A stretch of DNA of 64,000 nt from JAEYZM01 sp943372195 (GCA_943372195.1 CALRXS010000014.1:27701-91700); one strand, 5' to 3'. Shown: positions 1-9,658, counted from the first letter of the stretch. The notes: generated by a model from the letters alone, not told the origin. Numbers and translations: made by a program.

Positions 1-2
1 TA

Positions 3-476
3 GTACTGTTATTTTTTACAAGTGCATGTAAAATTTACACATTCAGTGGAGCATCAATTTCGCCTGACACTAAAACTGTGTTTGTTGGTTTCATTGAAAA
101 CAATGCGCCATTGGTAGTACCTACATTAAGTCAATCATTAACTGAATCATTAAAAGATAGAATAGTTACACAAACCGGTTTAGCTTTAGTGAGAACAACT
201 GCTGACATAGAGTTTGAAGGTACAATAGTAGACTACAATATAAAACCCATTGCAATACAAGGCAATGAGTTTGCTTCACAAAATAGATTAACCATCTCTG
301 TAAAAATCAATTTCAATAACAACAAAGATGAAACGAAAAATTTTGAGCAAGTTTTTACTAGATATGCAGATTACCCTGGCTCAACCAATTTATCACAAAT
401 TGAACAAGAGTTAATCAGAACGATAAATACACAAATAATTGATGATATTTTTAACAAGGCTTTTGTAAATTGGTAA
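3..476 (+). CDS. lptE: LPS-assembly lipoprotein LptE, 5' end outside window
   Basis: The reading frame is open to the left edge, so the gene begins before this window; 157 codons are visible. The first residues read VLLFFTSACKIYTFSGASI, the end of a signal peptide with a lipobox (T-S-A-C) followed by the Y-x-F-S-G-A-S-I segment typical of Bacteroidota LptE-like lipoproteins. Family knowledge: LptE plugs the LptD barrel in the outer membrane and helps insert lipopolysaccharide. The rest is a small alpha/beta domain ending in a helix rich in Q and I. The next gene starts 2 bp after the stop, so the two are probably co-transcribed. Assignment rests on the N-terminal motif and on the neighbourhood lptE-TPR-secG-groESL, which recurs in this phylum. 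Confidence 0.8.
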   Translation, partial: VLLFFTSACKIYTFSGASISPDTKTVFVGFIENNAPLVVPTLSQSLTESLKDRIVTQTGLALVRTTADIEFEGTIVDYNIKPIAIQGNEFASQNRLTISVKINFNNNKDETKNFEQVFTRYADYPGSTNLSQIEQELIRTINTQIIDDIFNKAFVNW

Positions 477-477
477 C

Positions 478-1446
478 ATGAGAAAGGAAGAATTACATCA
501 TTTAATTAAAAATCCGAGTCAACTTAATGAAACGCATTTAACACAATTAAATGCAATGATTGAGTTGTTTCCGTATTGTTCAACCTTTCATTTACTTAGA
601 GCAAAAGCATTAAATAATATTGAGAGTTACCAATATGATAAAGCATTGAAGTGGGCAGCAATATATACGCCCGACAGAAAAGCTTTGTATAATTTGATTA
701 ATAAAACTGGTAACGATTATATAAAACCAGATGAAGAAATCGAATTAGTTCTTCAAACAAATCAAGTCGATATAATTCAAGATCATGATGAAAATATCGA
801 AGAGCAGTTAAACGAATTAAATGATTTTGTTTCAGATGTTAATGAAGATGTAGAGGAAGTAATTGAAGGTGTAGTTGCAGCAGATCAAGATAAAGAAATC
901 GTTTACGAAGAGTCATCATCCGAAGAAAAACCTTTAAGTTTTACAGATTGGTTGAAGAGTAGAAATGTGAATTTTAATAATGTAGAATCATTCGGAGGAA
1001 CAAGTGTTTTAGGAGAGATTTCAAATTCTAAGAAACCAATAATACGTTTGGATACGAGTGAAGAGATTAAACCACTAATTCAAGATGAGTTAGGTGAGTT
1101 AATAGTTAGTAATGTGTTTAATGAAGGTTATTTGATAAAGGCTGACGAGAAAATTAAATCAGAAAATATTTTGGGCAATTCATTAGTTGAACAATTTATA
1201 AAGTCAGACCACCCGGTAGTGATTAAGGTAAACAAAGACGAAATACCAGTAAATACTGAAAACAAAGCTAAGAAAAGTGCTGATGATGCAGGGGTGCCAG
1301 TGAGTGAAACACTTGCACAAATATTTGTAAAACAAAAGCTATACAGCAAGGCAATAGCAGCTTATGAGAAATTAAGTTTGAAATTTCCCGAAAAAAAGAT
1401 TTACTTTGCATCCCTTATAGAAGAAATTAAGAAAGAAATAAATTAA
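478..1446 (+). CDS. TPR-like conserved hypothetical protein
   Basis: A 322-residue protein without a signal peptide. Residues 1-80 are helical and look like a degenerate repeat ([16 protein letters not shown]). Residues about 85-150 are strongly acidic and probably disordered. The C-terminus (about 280-320) contains a TPR-like helix pair with the pattern [21 protein letters not shown]. No catalytic motif was seen. It sits 1 bp after lptE and 5 bp before secG, so it belongs to an envelope or secretion operon. Function is not known to me; an adaptor role is only an inference from the TPR-like end. Confidence 0.8.
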   Translation: MRKEELHHLIKNPSQLNETHLTQLNAMIELFPYCSTFHLLRAKALNNIESYQYDKALKWAAIYTPDRKALYNLINKTGNDYIKPDEEIELVLQTNQVDIIQDHDENIEEQLNELNDFVSDVNEDVEEVIEGVVAADQDKEIVYEESSSEEKPLSFTDWLKSRNVNFNNVESFGGTSVLGEISNSKKPIIRLDTSEEIKPLIQDELGELIVSNVFNEGYLIKADEKIKSENILGNSLVEQFIKSDHPVVIKVNKDEIPVNTENKAKKSADDAGVPVSETLAQIFVKQKLYSKAIAAYEKLSLKFPEKKIYFASLIEEIKKEIN

Positions 1447-1451
1447 ATACG

Positions 1452-1805
1452 ATGACTAGTTTTTTAATCATTTTAGCGCTGATTATCAGTGTATTGTTAG
1501 TGTTTGTAGTGTTAATCCAGAATCCTAAAGGTGGCGGATTAGCTTCTAATTTTGCATCATCAAACCAAATTATGGGTGTAAAAAAGACTACTGATTTTTT
1601 AGAAAAGGCAACCTGGACATTAGCAATTGCATTGTTAGTAGTATGTTTAGCAGTAAACGTATTCAAGTCTGAGGCGCCAGTTAACGCAGTAGATCAAACA
1701 GAATTACAAGAAATTATTGATAATACATCAGCAGCTCCTGCAGCAGCACCTGCAACAAGTGCAAGTCCGGCAGCGGTACCAGCAACAGCTGACTCTACAA
1801 AGTAA
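1452..1805 (+). CDS. secG: Protein translocase subunit SecG
   Basis: A 117-residue inner-membrane protein with two hydrophobic segments (about residues 3-22 and 52-71). They flank the SecG signature loop: [19 protein letters not shown], then [11 protein letters not shown]. Family knowledge: SecG is the small third subunit of the SecYEG channel and aids export of unfolded proteins. The C-terminal 35 residues are an Ala/Pro/Thr-rich tail that is longer than in E. coli and probably disordered. It follows the TPR-like gene by 5 bp and ends just before a strong rho-independent hairpin, so it closes the operon. Confidence 0.95.
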   Translation: MTSFLIILALIISVLLVFVVLIQNPKGGGLASNFASSNQIMGVKKTTDFLEKATWTLAIALLVVCLAVNVFKSEAPVNAVDQTELQEIIDNTSAAPAAAPATSASPAAVPATADSTK

Positions 1806-1827
1806 TTACATATTCAAAATATGTCTG

Positions 1828-1856
1828 AAGGGCCTTGCATAGCAAGGCCTTTTTTG
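1828..1856 (+). terminator. Rho-independent terminator after secG
   Basis: Stem GGCCTTGC / GCAAGGCC with a 3-nt loop, extended by A-T pairs, followed by a run of T. It separates the secG operon from groESL. Confidence 0.9.
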
Positions 1857-1901
1857 TTTCTGTCAGCATGTCACTCAGTTATTAAAAATTTAGATTAAAT
1901 C

Positions 1902-1952
1902 TGCCAAAATTTAACCTTAATTGGCAATTTTAGCCATTGGCACAGCTTGTGA
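1902..1952 (+). promoter_or_regulatory. Possible groESL control region (inverted repeat and -24/-12-like box)
   Basis: TGCCAA (1902-1907) and TTGGCA (1921-1926) form an inverted repeat with a 13-bp spacer. A second TTGGCAC begins at 1937. The segment TTGGCACAGCTTGTGA (1937-1952) resembles a sigma-54 -24 element (TGGCAC), but its -12 part reads GA instead of GC. No CIRCE element (TTAGCACTC / GAGTGCTAA) and no TAnnTTTG box was found before groES. Role in heat-shock control is inferred from position only. Confidence 0.35.
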
Positions 1953-2007
1953 GAGAGCAGGGTACGATAACAAACATAAATGTTAAACATAAAAAACAAT
2001 TAAAAAT

Positions 2008-2283
2008 ATGTCATTGAGTATTAAACCTATCGGAGATCGCGTGGTAGTTCAGCCAGCACCCGCAGAAGAAAAAACAGCATCTGGATTGTATATTCCTGAT
2101 ACTGCAAAAGAGAAACCTCAAAGAGGTAAAGTAGTAGCTGTAGGAACAGGTAAAAAAGATGAGCCTATGACAGTTAAAGTAGGTGACGAAGTATTGTATG
2201 GTAAATACGCAGGAACAGAGCTTTCACACGATGGTTCTGAATATTTAATTATGCGTGAGTCTGATATTTTCGCAGTATTATAA
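2008..2283 (+). CDS. groES: Co-chaperonin GroES
   Basis: A 91-residue protein with the Cpn10 fold. The N-terminal strand is [10 protein letters not shown]. The mobile-loop region is [19 protein letters not shown]. Near the C-terminus [14 protein letters not shown] is followed by Y-L-I-M-R-E-S-D-I. Family knowledge: a heptameric GroES lid caps GroEL and closes the folding chamber in the cytoplasm. Length is about normal for the family. groEL follows after 35 bp, the standard bicistronic arrangement. Confidence 0.98.
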   Translation: MSLSIKPIGDRVVVQPAPAEEKTASGLYIPDTAKEKPQRGKVVAVGTGKKDEPMTVKVGDEVLYGKYAGTELSHDGSEYLIMRESDIFAVL

Positions 2284-2306
2284 TTGTTAATTAAGGAAAA
2301 ATCTAA

Positions 2307-3959
<1,653 letters not shown>

Positions 3960-3978
3960 TCATCATACCTTATAAAAT

Positions 3979-4012
3979 AAAAAGCCCCGATGATTATTCA
4001 TCGGGGCTTTTT
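3979..4012. terminator. Bidirectional terminator between groEL and the convergent lipoprotein gene
   Basis: Stem GCCCCGATGA (3984-3993) / TCATCGGGGC (3998-4007) with a 4-nt loop, flanked by an A-run and a T-run, so it can stop transcription from both strands. Confidence 0.92.
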
Positions 4013-4032
4013 ATTTTATAAGATTTTATTGA

Positions 4033-4599
4033 TTAAAGTGAAGCGTTAACTTTAACTGTAATAGTAGATTTTAAATACATTTTTGTAGTAACAGGATTGA
4101 TAATACTACCTGCCATTTGAATTCTGAATTGAGCTTGTGAAATGAAAGGCAATAAATTTAAACTCTCAGTTCTGTTAGGGAAAACAATAGGATTAGCAAA
4201 CTTGATCGAATCCATCTTAGCACTATCAATTGAATTAATAGATGTATAGTTTCCATTGATCTCAGCTATTCTAGCACTTAAAGTCTTGAAATTAGCAAAA
4301 TTTTGAGTTGAAAGTATAGTACCTAATGAATCTGTAAGTGCTAATGAAATACCAGTCAATTCGATTGATTCAATATTTTCACGCTTACCACCATTTTCTG
4401 TAATAACACTGTCTAAGTTGAATGATACTGTATCAGTGTTGTTGAATGATGTACCTGTGAAAGGATCTACTGTATATACTGAAGTAATTGTTTGTGGTAT
4501 ACCAACTTTGATACCTACTTCTTCATCGCAAGCTGCAAAAAATGTAGCACCTGCTAATAATGTTGACACAAATAGTGTTCTAAAAATGTTCTTTTTCAT
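4033..4599 (-). CDS. Predicted lipoprotein of unknown function
   Basis: A 188-residue protein with a lipoprotein signal peptide: K-K near the start, a hydrophobic stretch, then lipobox F-A-A-C with the acceptor cysteine at residue 24, followed by acidic D-E-E. The mature part is Thr/Ser/Ile-rich and looks like one beta-sandwich domain. No known motif is recognised. A TAnnTTTG box lies 35 bp upstream of the ATG and a shared terminator lies just downstream, so it is probably transcribed alone. Cell-envelope location is supported by the lipobox; function is unknown. Confidence 0.75.
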   Translation of the reverse strand: MKKNIFRTLFVSTLLAGATFFAACDEEVGIKVGIPQTITSVYTVDPFTGTSFNNTDTVSFNLDSVITENGGKRENIESIELTGISLALTDSLGTILSTQNFANFKTLSARIAEINGNYTSINSIDSAKMDSIKFANPIVFPNRTESLNLLPFISQAQFRIQMAGSIINPVTTKMYLKSTITVKVNASL

Positions 4600-4634
4600 A
4601 AAAAATGGTTTTCTAATTTGTTTAGTCGTTTGTA

Positions 4635-4642
4635 CAAAAGTA
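4635..4642 (-). promoter_or_regulatory. Bacteroidota -7 box (TACTTTTG) for the lipoprotein gene
   Basis: On the minus strand the segment reads TACTTTTG, matching TAnnTTTG, 35 nt before the ATG at 4599. No convincing -33 element was seen. Confidence 0.4.
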
Positions 4643-4696
4643 TTAAAAATTAATCATTTGCACATAATATTTTAAATTTTGCTGTTGTAATTTATT

Positions 4697-5827
4697 CTAA
4701 TTGAACAGTTTGCGGCTCTCCTTTACGTAGGTTAAAAAGTCTAAAGGATGGTTATTATCCTTGTCTTTATCGCGTTTCTTGCCCAATCTAACTATAATCA
4801 TTTGATTTTTATGGTCTACGATAATGTATTGTCCTAAAATCCCTCTACAATAAAATATATCTTCATATACCCACCATTGGTATCCGTATTGGTCGGTTGA
4901 CTTACCTTCTTCTGGTAAACCGTGTGCCATCACCGACTTCTTTACCCAGTCTTCTGATACAATTTTCGTACCATTCCAATTGCCATTGTTCATATACAGC
5001 TTGCCAATACGTGCAAAATCACGTGCATTTGAATAAAAACAGCAATATGCTTTTTCATCACCATCAACTTTATCTAAACTCCAAAAAGCACTTTGTTCAG
5101 CACCAATTCTACTCCATAGCTTTTCTTGAGCATATTCTGCTACTGACTTACCTGTTGCAGCCTTAATTAAAAATGCCAATATCTGTGTGTCACCACTTCT
5201 ATAATAAAATTCTGTACCAGATTCTTTTTCTGCTTTTAAAGAATAAATTAATTTTCTTAAATCTGTACCATAATATGCATCTGTCGTCTGATTAAATGGT
5301 GTCGAATATGATTCTTTGAAGTTAAGTCCAGATGCCATTCTCAACACATCTACTATCTTAATTTTCGCCAAATCACCTTCATTGAATTCTGGTAAATATT
5401 TACCAACGGCATCATTCTCTGATGTAATCTTACCTTCATCAATTGCTATACCTATTAATACGCTCACAATACTTTTTGCAACCGAAAATGAATTACTCGA
5501 AGAACTCTCCGAATAATTATCCCAATACTCTTCATAGAGTATTGAATCATTTTTAATTACTAAATAGGCAACTGATTCATATTTCTCAAGCACATTTCTT
5601 AAGCTATCACTCAATTGTATTTTATTGAAATTACTTGAAACAGGCCAAGGTGTTTTAACACTATCGTTATGTATAGTTTTGTATGGGAATAAATCTAAAT
5701 CATCGATACCTGGTTGTTGATATATTAAAGCTTTGTAAATATAAGTAGTACCTGTTACCCATACTGCTACATTTGCCATTACAAGAATTAGCACAACGTA
5801 AAAAAGTATTCTCTTTAGTCTAGTCAT
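4697..5827 (-). CDS. Membrane-anchored serine beta-lactamase-like hydrolase
   Basis: A 376-residue protein. Residues 7-25 form a single N-terminal membrane anchor, which would place the catalytic domain outside the inner membrane. The SxxK motif is S115-V-A-K118 in NSFSVAKSIVS, and the second motif is Y209-R-S211 in FYYRSGDTQ. These are the active-site signatures of the class C beta-lactamase / penicillin-binding-protein-like (COG1680) family. The family includes esterases, D-aminopeptidases and hydrolases of unknown substrate, so antibiotic resistance should not be assumed. Its first 8 bp overlap the end of lipB, so the two are co-transcribed, but I see no functional link to lipoylation. Confidence 0.85.
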   Translation of the reverse strand: MTRLKRILFYVVLILVMANVAVWVTGTTYIYKALIYQQPGIDDLDLFPYKTIHNDSVKTPWPVSSNFNKIQLSDSLRNVLEKYESVAYLVIKNDSILYEEYWDNYSESSSSNSFSVAKSIVSVLIGIAIDEGKITSENDAVGKYLPEFNEGDLAKIKIVDVLRMASGLNFKESYSTPFNQTTDAYYGTDLRKLIYSLKAEKESGTEFYYRSGDTQILAFLIKAATGKSVAEYAQEKLWSRIGAEQSAFWSLDKVDGDEKAYCCFYSNARDFARIGKLYMNNGNWNGTKIVSEDWVKKSVMAHGLPEEGKSTDQYGYQWWVYEDIFYCRGILGQYIIVDHKNQMIIVRLGKKRDKDKDNNHPLDFLTYVKESRKLFN

Positions 5828-6530
5828 GTTGAGTATTTATCAAATTCATATTAAACAAGATAGCAATTTCATTTTTTAAAATCGATTTTACTTCATCAAA
5901 ATTTAATTCATACCCTAACTCTGCTTGCATAGATGTTACTGCTTTATCATCTATACCACATGGTATGATATTATTAAAATAATTTAAATCTGAATTAACA
6001 TTAAATGCAAACCCGTGCATAGTAACCCATCTACTACAACGTACTCCCATCGCACATATCTTTCTAGCCTTATCAGGCTGATCACCATCTATCCATACTC
6101 CAGTTAATCCCTCTACTCTACCAGAGTTTATGTTATAATGTTTTAATGTATTTATAATCGCCTCTTCTAATAATCGTAAATACTTATGTATGTCTGTAAA
6201 AAAATTATCGAGATCAAGAATGGGGTAGCCTACAATTTGCCCCGGACCATGATAAGTAATATCGCCACCTCTATTTATTTTATAAAATGTTGCACGTGCT
6301 TTTTCTAATCCCTCTTCATCGAGCAATAAATTTTTTAAGTCACCGCTTTTGCCTAATGTATATACATGCGGATGTTCACAAAAAATTAAGAAACTCTGCG
6401 TTTTAATATTTGTGTTATTGGTCCGATTCTCTGATTTTATTTTTAGCGTATTAGCAAAATATGACTCTTGCTTATCCCACGCTTCTTTATAATCTATCAA
6501 ACCCCAGTCCTGAAATTGTACATCTACCAT
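5820..6530 (-). CDS. lipB: Octanoyl-(acyl-carrier-protein):protein N-octanoyltransferase LipB
   Basis: A 236-residue LipB. Signatures are RGGD (87-90) followed by TYHGPGQ (92-98), then the catalytic lysine K157 in ARKICAMGV and the catalytic cysteine C191 in IIPCGI. Family knowledge: it moves octanoyl from acyl carrier protein to lipoyl domains of 2-oxoacid dehydrogenases, the first step of lipoate synthesis. LipA is not in this window. An insertion around residues 33-46 (Asn/Thr-rich) is longer than in E. coli. A TATCTTTG box ends 4 nt before the ATG. The gene overlaps the following hydrolase gene by 8 bp. Confidence 0.95.
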   Translation of the reverse strand: MVDVQFQDWGLIDYKEAWDKQESYFANTLKIKSENRTNNTNIKTQSFLIFCEHPHVYTLGKSGDLKNLLLDEEGLEKARATFYKINRGGDITYHGPGQIVGYPILDLDNFFTDIHKYLRLLEEAIINTLKHYNINSGRVEGLTGVWIDGDQPDKARKICAMGVRCSRWVTMHGFAFNVNSDLNYFNNIIPCGIDDKAVTSMQAELGYELNFDEVKSILKNEIAILFNMNLINTQHD

Positions 6531-6534
6531 TCTG

Positions 6535-6542
6535 CAAAGATA
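6535..6542 (-). promoter_or_regulatory. -7 box (TATCTTTG) for lipB, near-leaderless
   Basis: The minus strand reads TATCTTTG, a perfect TAnnTTTG, with only 4 nt before the lipB ATG. Transcription would start at or near the start codon. Confidence 0.55.
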
Positions 6543-6625
6543 ATGAATACCTATAAATGCAGGCTGATAAATAATCCTTATTAAATGCAGTTGATTTCTT
6601 CGGATGGTAGCGATAATTTTGATTC

Positions 6626-6985
6626 ATGGCAGAGCATAATGTGACAGGGCAAAAGGGAGAAGATCTCGCCAAAGAATTTTTAGCGAAAAATGGGTATCAA
6701 ATTTTGAAATGCAATTTCAGAACCAGCAATTCAGAAGTTGATATCATCGCTAAGAAAGATCAAATAATAATATTTGTAGAAGTAAAAGTAAGGGGTAATA
6801 TCTCTTATGGTCAACCAGAGATGTTTGTCAATAAAGAGAAGCGCCGAAACATGAAAAAAGTTGCTCGTGCTTTTATAGATATGGTGAAACACCAAGGAGA
6901 GTCAAGGTTCGATATTATTTCGATAGTAAACGGGCCATTCGGTTTCATCGAGATTACTCATTTTGAAGATGCGTTCTTTATATAA
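6626..6985 (+). CDS. YraN family endonuclease-like protein (UPF0102)
   Basis: A 119-residue protein with a restriction-endonuclease-like fold. The pattern is GxxGE (K10-G-E12), then E37-V-D39 and the E52-V-K54 core (FVEVKVR). Family knowledge: YraN-like proteins have PD-(D/E)xK-type residues and are conserved across bacteria, but their cellular role is not established. The start MAEHNVTGQKGE is typical. It lies divergent from lipB with 95 bp between the starts. A strong terminator follows the stop by about 20 bp. Confidence 0.88.
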   Translation: MAEHNVTGQKGEDLAKEFLAKNGYQILKCNFRTSNSEVDIIAKKDQIIIFVEVKVRGNISYGQPEMFVNKEKRRNMKKVARAFIDMVKHQGESRFDIISIVNGPFGFIEITHFEDAFFI

Positions 6986-7006
6986 TTTATCATTTGATTG
7001 GAGTTG

Positions 7007-7037
7007 AGGCTGAGCAATTAATTGCTCGGCCTTTTTT
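7007..7037 (+). terminator. Rho-independent terminator after yraN
   Basis: Stem GGC-T-GAGCAA / TTGCTC-G-GCC with a TTAA loop, followed by six T. The T-tract is also the outer part of the left arm of the long inverted repeat that begins at 7030. Confidence 0.85.
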
Positions 7038-7173
7038 GTGGTGTGTGGGTTTTGAAATGAAACAGCAATAATCTGTAGCTGTTTAATTTGCTTACTGCGA
7101 CTGATTGTGATGTTTGCTTTCTAAATTACTCATCACACCGTTTCATTTCAAAACCCACACACCACAAAAAAGG
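7030..7173. repeat. Long hairpin A1: 34-bp perfect inverted repeat with 76-nt core
   Basis: Arms 7030-7063 and 7140-7173 are perfect reverse complements (inner end TTTTGAAATGAAAC / GTTTCATTTCAAAA). The 76-nt core holds an inner stem TGTGATG (7106-7112) / CATCACA (7131-7137). The core is recognisably similar, on the opposite strand, to the core of the neighbouring hairpin A2 and to the hairpins near 57.2-57.5 kb. The region has no credible open reading frame. Whether it is a transcribed structured RNA or a small mobile repeat cannot be decided from sequence alone. Confidence 0.75.
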
Positions 7174-7206
7174 TTTGTTTTAATTAATTGATGATGATGA
7201 TGTTGA

Positions 7207-7346
7207 GCATTTTAATACTTTGGTTTCTGGAATAAAACGATGCGAAGAAATTCTTAGAAAGCAATAGTTACAATCAGTTATATTTATTGGTTTATACAAA
7301 CACAGTTAATGGCTATTTTATTCCAGAAACCAAAGTATAAAAATGC
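7207..7346. repeat. Long hairpin A2: 31-bp inverted repeat with 78-nt core
   Basis: Arms 7207-7237 and 7316-7346 pair over 31 bp with one mismatch (inner part CTTTGGTTTCTGGAATAAAA). The 78-nt core contains AGAAAGCAAT and CAATCAGTTAT. Read on the minus strand it aligns with the core of A1: both share ACTGATTGT and TTGCTTTCTAA at nearly the same spacing. A1 and A2 are therefore inverted copies of one element, 33 bp apart, filling most of the 428-bp gap between yraN and prfB. Confidence 0.75.
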
Positions 7347-7400
7347 GATTAGAAAAGCAGATTCAAAACACATGTATAATGTTAATTTGATAGATTTCAT

Positions 7401-7408
7401 TACATTTG
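7401..7408 (+). promoter_or_regulatory. -7 box (TACATTTG) for prfB, near-leaderless
   Basis: TACATTTG matches TAnnTTTG and ends 5 nt before the prfB ATG at 7414. The -33 element is not clear. Confidence 0.5.
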
Positions 7409-7413
7409 CAAGC

Positions 7414-8491
7414 ATGACTACAGAACAAATAAGAGATTTAAGGGATAGAATTGAAGCCCTGAGGAGGCATCTTTGACATTGATCAAAAATTAACAGAGAT
7501 CGAGCGTGACCAGGCAAAAACTACAGAGCCAGGTTTTTGGGATGAGCCCAAAGAAGCAGAAAAATTATTATCGACGATAAAGCAAAAGAAAGTCTGGACA
7601 GAAGCATTTGCTAAAGTGAATGCGGTTGTAGAAGACACGGTTGTTTTATATGATTTCTATAAAGAGCAAGATGTTACAGAAACAGAAATGCTTGCTCAAA
7701 TGAATATCGCATTGAAAGAACTCGACAATCTTGAATTCAAGAATATGTTGAGTGGCGAAGAAGATCAGCTAAATGCAGTGTTGACAATTAATGCAGGAGC
7801 AGGTGGTACAGAGAGTTGCGATTGGGCAGCCATGTTAATGCGTATGTACATTATGTGGGGAGAGAAAAACGGTTATAAAGTAAAAGAGATAGATTATCAA
7901 GCAGGAGATGGTGCTGGCATTAAATCATGCACACTCGAATTTGAAGGTGAATTTTCGTACGGATATTTAAAAGGTGAAAATGGAGTTCATCGATTGGTGA
8001 GAATTTCTCCTTTTGATTCTAATGCTCGTAGACATACTTCATTCGCTTCGGTTTATGTTTATCCTTTGGTCGATGATACAATACAAATTGACATAAATCC
8101 GGCTGATGTTTCATGGGATACATTTAGGGCTGGGGGTAAAGGCGGACAGAATGTAAACAAGGTAGAGACAGCAGTAAGATTGAAACACGCACCATCCGGA
8201 ATCATAATAGAATGTCAACAAGAACGCTCACAAAATCAAAACAAAGAGAAGGCTTTAAAGATGTTAAAGTCGCAGCTTTATGAAATAGAGTTGCGTAAGA
8301 AAAGTGAAGCCAAGCAAGCAGTTGAGAGTACCAAGAAAAAAATTGAATGGGGCTCACAAATAAGAAATTATGTCTTGCACCCTTATAAGTTAGTGAAAGA
8401 TTTAAGAACAAATTTAGAGACATCAAATGCTCAAGGAGTTCTTGATGGTGAGCTAAACGATTTCATCAAAGCATACTTGATGGAATTTTAA
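7414..8491 (+). CDS. prfB: Peptide chain release factor 2 (programmed +1 frameshift)
   Basis: The gene starts at ATG 7414, reads 20 codons ([20 protein letters not shown]), meets TGA at 7474-7476 and continues in the +1 frame from GAC at 7475 to the stop at 8489, giving 358 residues. The shift site AGGAGG-CAT-CTT-TGA-C is the classical RF2 autoregulatory signal: an internal Shine-Dalgarno stimulates slippage on CTT when RF2 is scarce. The continued frame reads [10 protein letters not shown]. The stop-codon recognition motif is S-P-F (198-200) and the peptidyl-tRNA hydrolysis motif is G-G-Q (243-245) in [14 protein letters not shown]. Family knowledge: RF2 terminates at UGA and UAA. A gene call limited to the second frame would miss about 67 N-terminal residues. 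Confidence 0.97.
7462..7477 (+). promoter_or_regulatory. prfB programmed +1 frameshift site
   Basis: AGGAGG (7462-7467), CAT, then CTT-TGA-C (7471-7477). The spacing of the internal Shine-Dalgarno to the CTT slippery codon matches the known RF2 site. In E. coli the stimulator reads AGGGGG. Confidence 0.95.
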
Positions 8492-8533
8492 TTTATTATA
8501 CTATTTTTAACAAAATTTAAAATTCATAAGACC

Positions 8534-9652
8534 TTGAAGATCTGTGTACCAAAAGAAACAAAGGAGCGCGAGAATCGCGTAGCCTTAACTCCGGCTGTAG
8601 TAAAGCAATTAGTTCAATCAGGTTACGAAGTTTGTATTGAACAGGGTGCCGGTATCAATTCATATTTTGATGATGCTGAATATAGTGCTGCTGGTGCTAG
8701 TATCGTTAGTGATTCAAAGAAAATTTATGCCGATGCTGATGTTGTATTAAAAGTGAATGCAGCATCACCAGATGAAATTTCTGGCATGAAAAAAGATTCA
8801 GTTATAATTTCTTTCATGTTCGCTGCAACTAATCGCGCTATGGTTGACGCTTGTGCAAATGCAGGTGTATCAGCTTTTTCAATGGATGCTGTACCTCGTA
8901 TTTCGAGAGCACAAAAAATGGATGCCCTTTCTTCGCAAGCAAACCTTGCTGGTTATAAATCAGTATTGATGGCAGCAAATGAAATGGGAAAAATTTTACC
9001 GATGATGACAACTGCTGCTGGTACAATTAGACCATCGAAAGTAGTAATCTTTGGTGCGGGCGTTGCGGGCTTACAAGCAATTGCAACTGCTAAACGTTTA
9101 GGTGCTGTCGTTGAAGTTTCAGACATCCGCCCAGAAACAAAAGAACAAGTTGAATCATTGGGTGGCAAGTTTATAGAAATGAAAGGTGATGACAGCGTGA
9201 AAATGGAAGGTGGTTATGTGAAAGGTGTTTCTGAAGATTTCTTAAAACGTCAACAAGAGTTAGTTGCTAAACATGTTAAAGAAGCTGACATCGTCATTAC
9301 TACAGCTTTAATACCTGGTAAAAAAGCTCCTGTATTAGTGACTGAAGAAATGGTGAGCAGTATGCGCTTCGGCTCTGTAATTCTTGATATGGCTGTTGAA
9401 CAAGGTGGTAATGTGGTAGGTTCAGAATTAAATAAAACCATAGTAAAAAACGGAGTAACAATTATTGGTGAGGGTAACATACCTAGTTTATTGCCAATGA
9501 ATGCTTCTGATTTATATGCAAAAAATATTCAAACACTTTTAGTTCATTTATCTGATAAAGACGGATTCAAATGGGAGATGGAAGAAGAGATTACTAAAGG
9601 TTCATTAATAACGCACAATGGTGCTATCGTTCACGCAAGTTTATTAAACTAA
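8534..9652 (+). CDS. pntAA: NAD(P) transhydrogenase subunit alpha, part 1 (NAD-binding)
   Basis: A 372-residue soluble domain I of proton-translocating transhydrogenase. It opens MKICVPKETKERENRVALTP, the alanine-dehydrogenase/PNT N-terminal signature. It carries an NAD-binding Rossmann segment VVIFGAGVAGLQAIATAKRL near residue 170 followed by SDIRPETKEQVESLGG. The start codon is TTG; no in-frame ATG lies between it and the upstream gene. Family knowledge: this subunit binds NAD(H) and exchanges hydride with subunit beta, driven by proton flow. It begins a three-gene set with pntAB 6 bp downstream and pntB after that, the split-alpha arrangement common outside enterobacteria. Confidence 0.95.
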   Translation: MKICVPKETKERENRVALTPAVVKQLVQSGYEVCIEQGAGINSYFDDAEYSAAGASIVSDSKKIYADADVVLKVNAASPDEISGMKKDSVIISFMFAATNRAMVDACANAGVSAFSMDAVPRISRAQKMDALSSQANLAGYKSVLMAANEMGKILPMMTTAAGTIRPSKVVIFGAGVAGLQAIATAKRLGAVVEVSDIRPETKEQVESLGGKFIEMKGDDSVKMEGGYVKGVSEDFLKRQQELVAKHVKEADIVITTALIPGKKAPVLVTEEMVSSMRFGSVILDMAVEQGGNVVGSELNKTIVKNGVTIIGEGNIPSLLPMNASDLYAKNIQTLLVHLSDKDGFKWEMEEEITKGSLITHNGAIVHASLLN

Positions 9653-9658
9653 AATATC

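Noticed and set aside
7030..7346. Paired hairpins as a tRNA or a known housekeeping RNA (6S, RNase P, tmRNA, SRP)
   Set aside because: No cloverleaf, CCA, or the conserved segments of those RNAs; stems are too long and AT-rich.
7474..7476. In-frame TGA near the start of prfB, seeming to make it a pseudogene
   Set aside because: It is the known RF2 frameshift site with AGGAGG and CTT-TGA-C, and the +1 frame continues perfectly into RF2.
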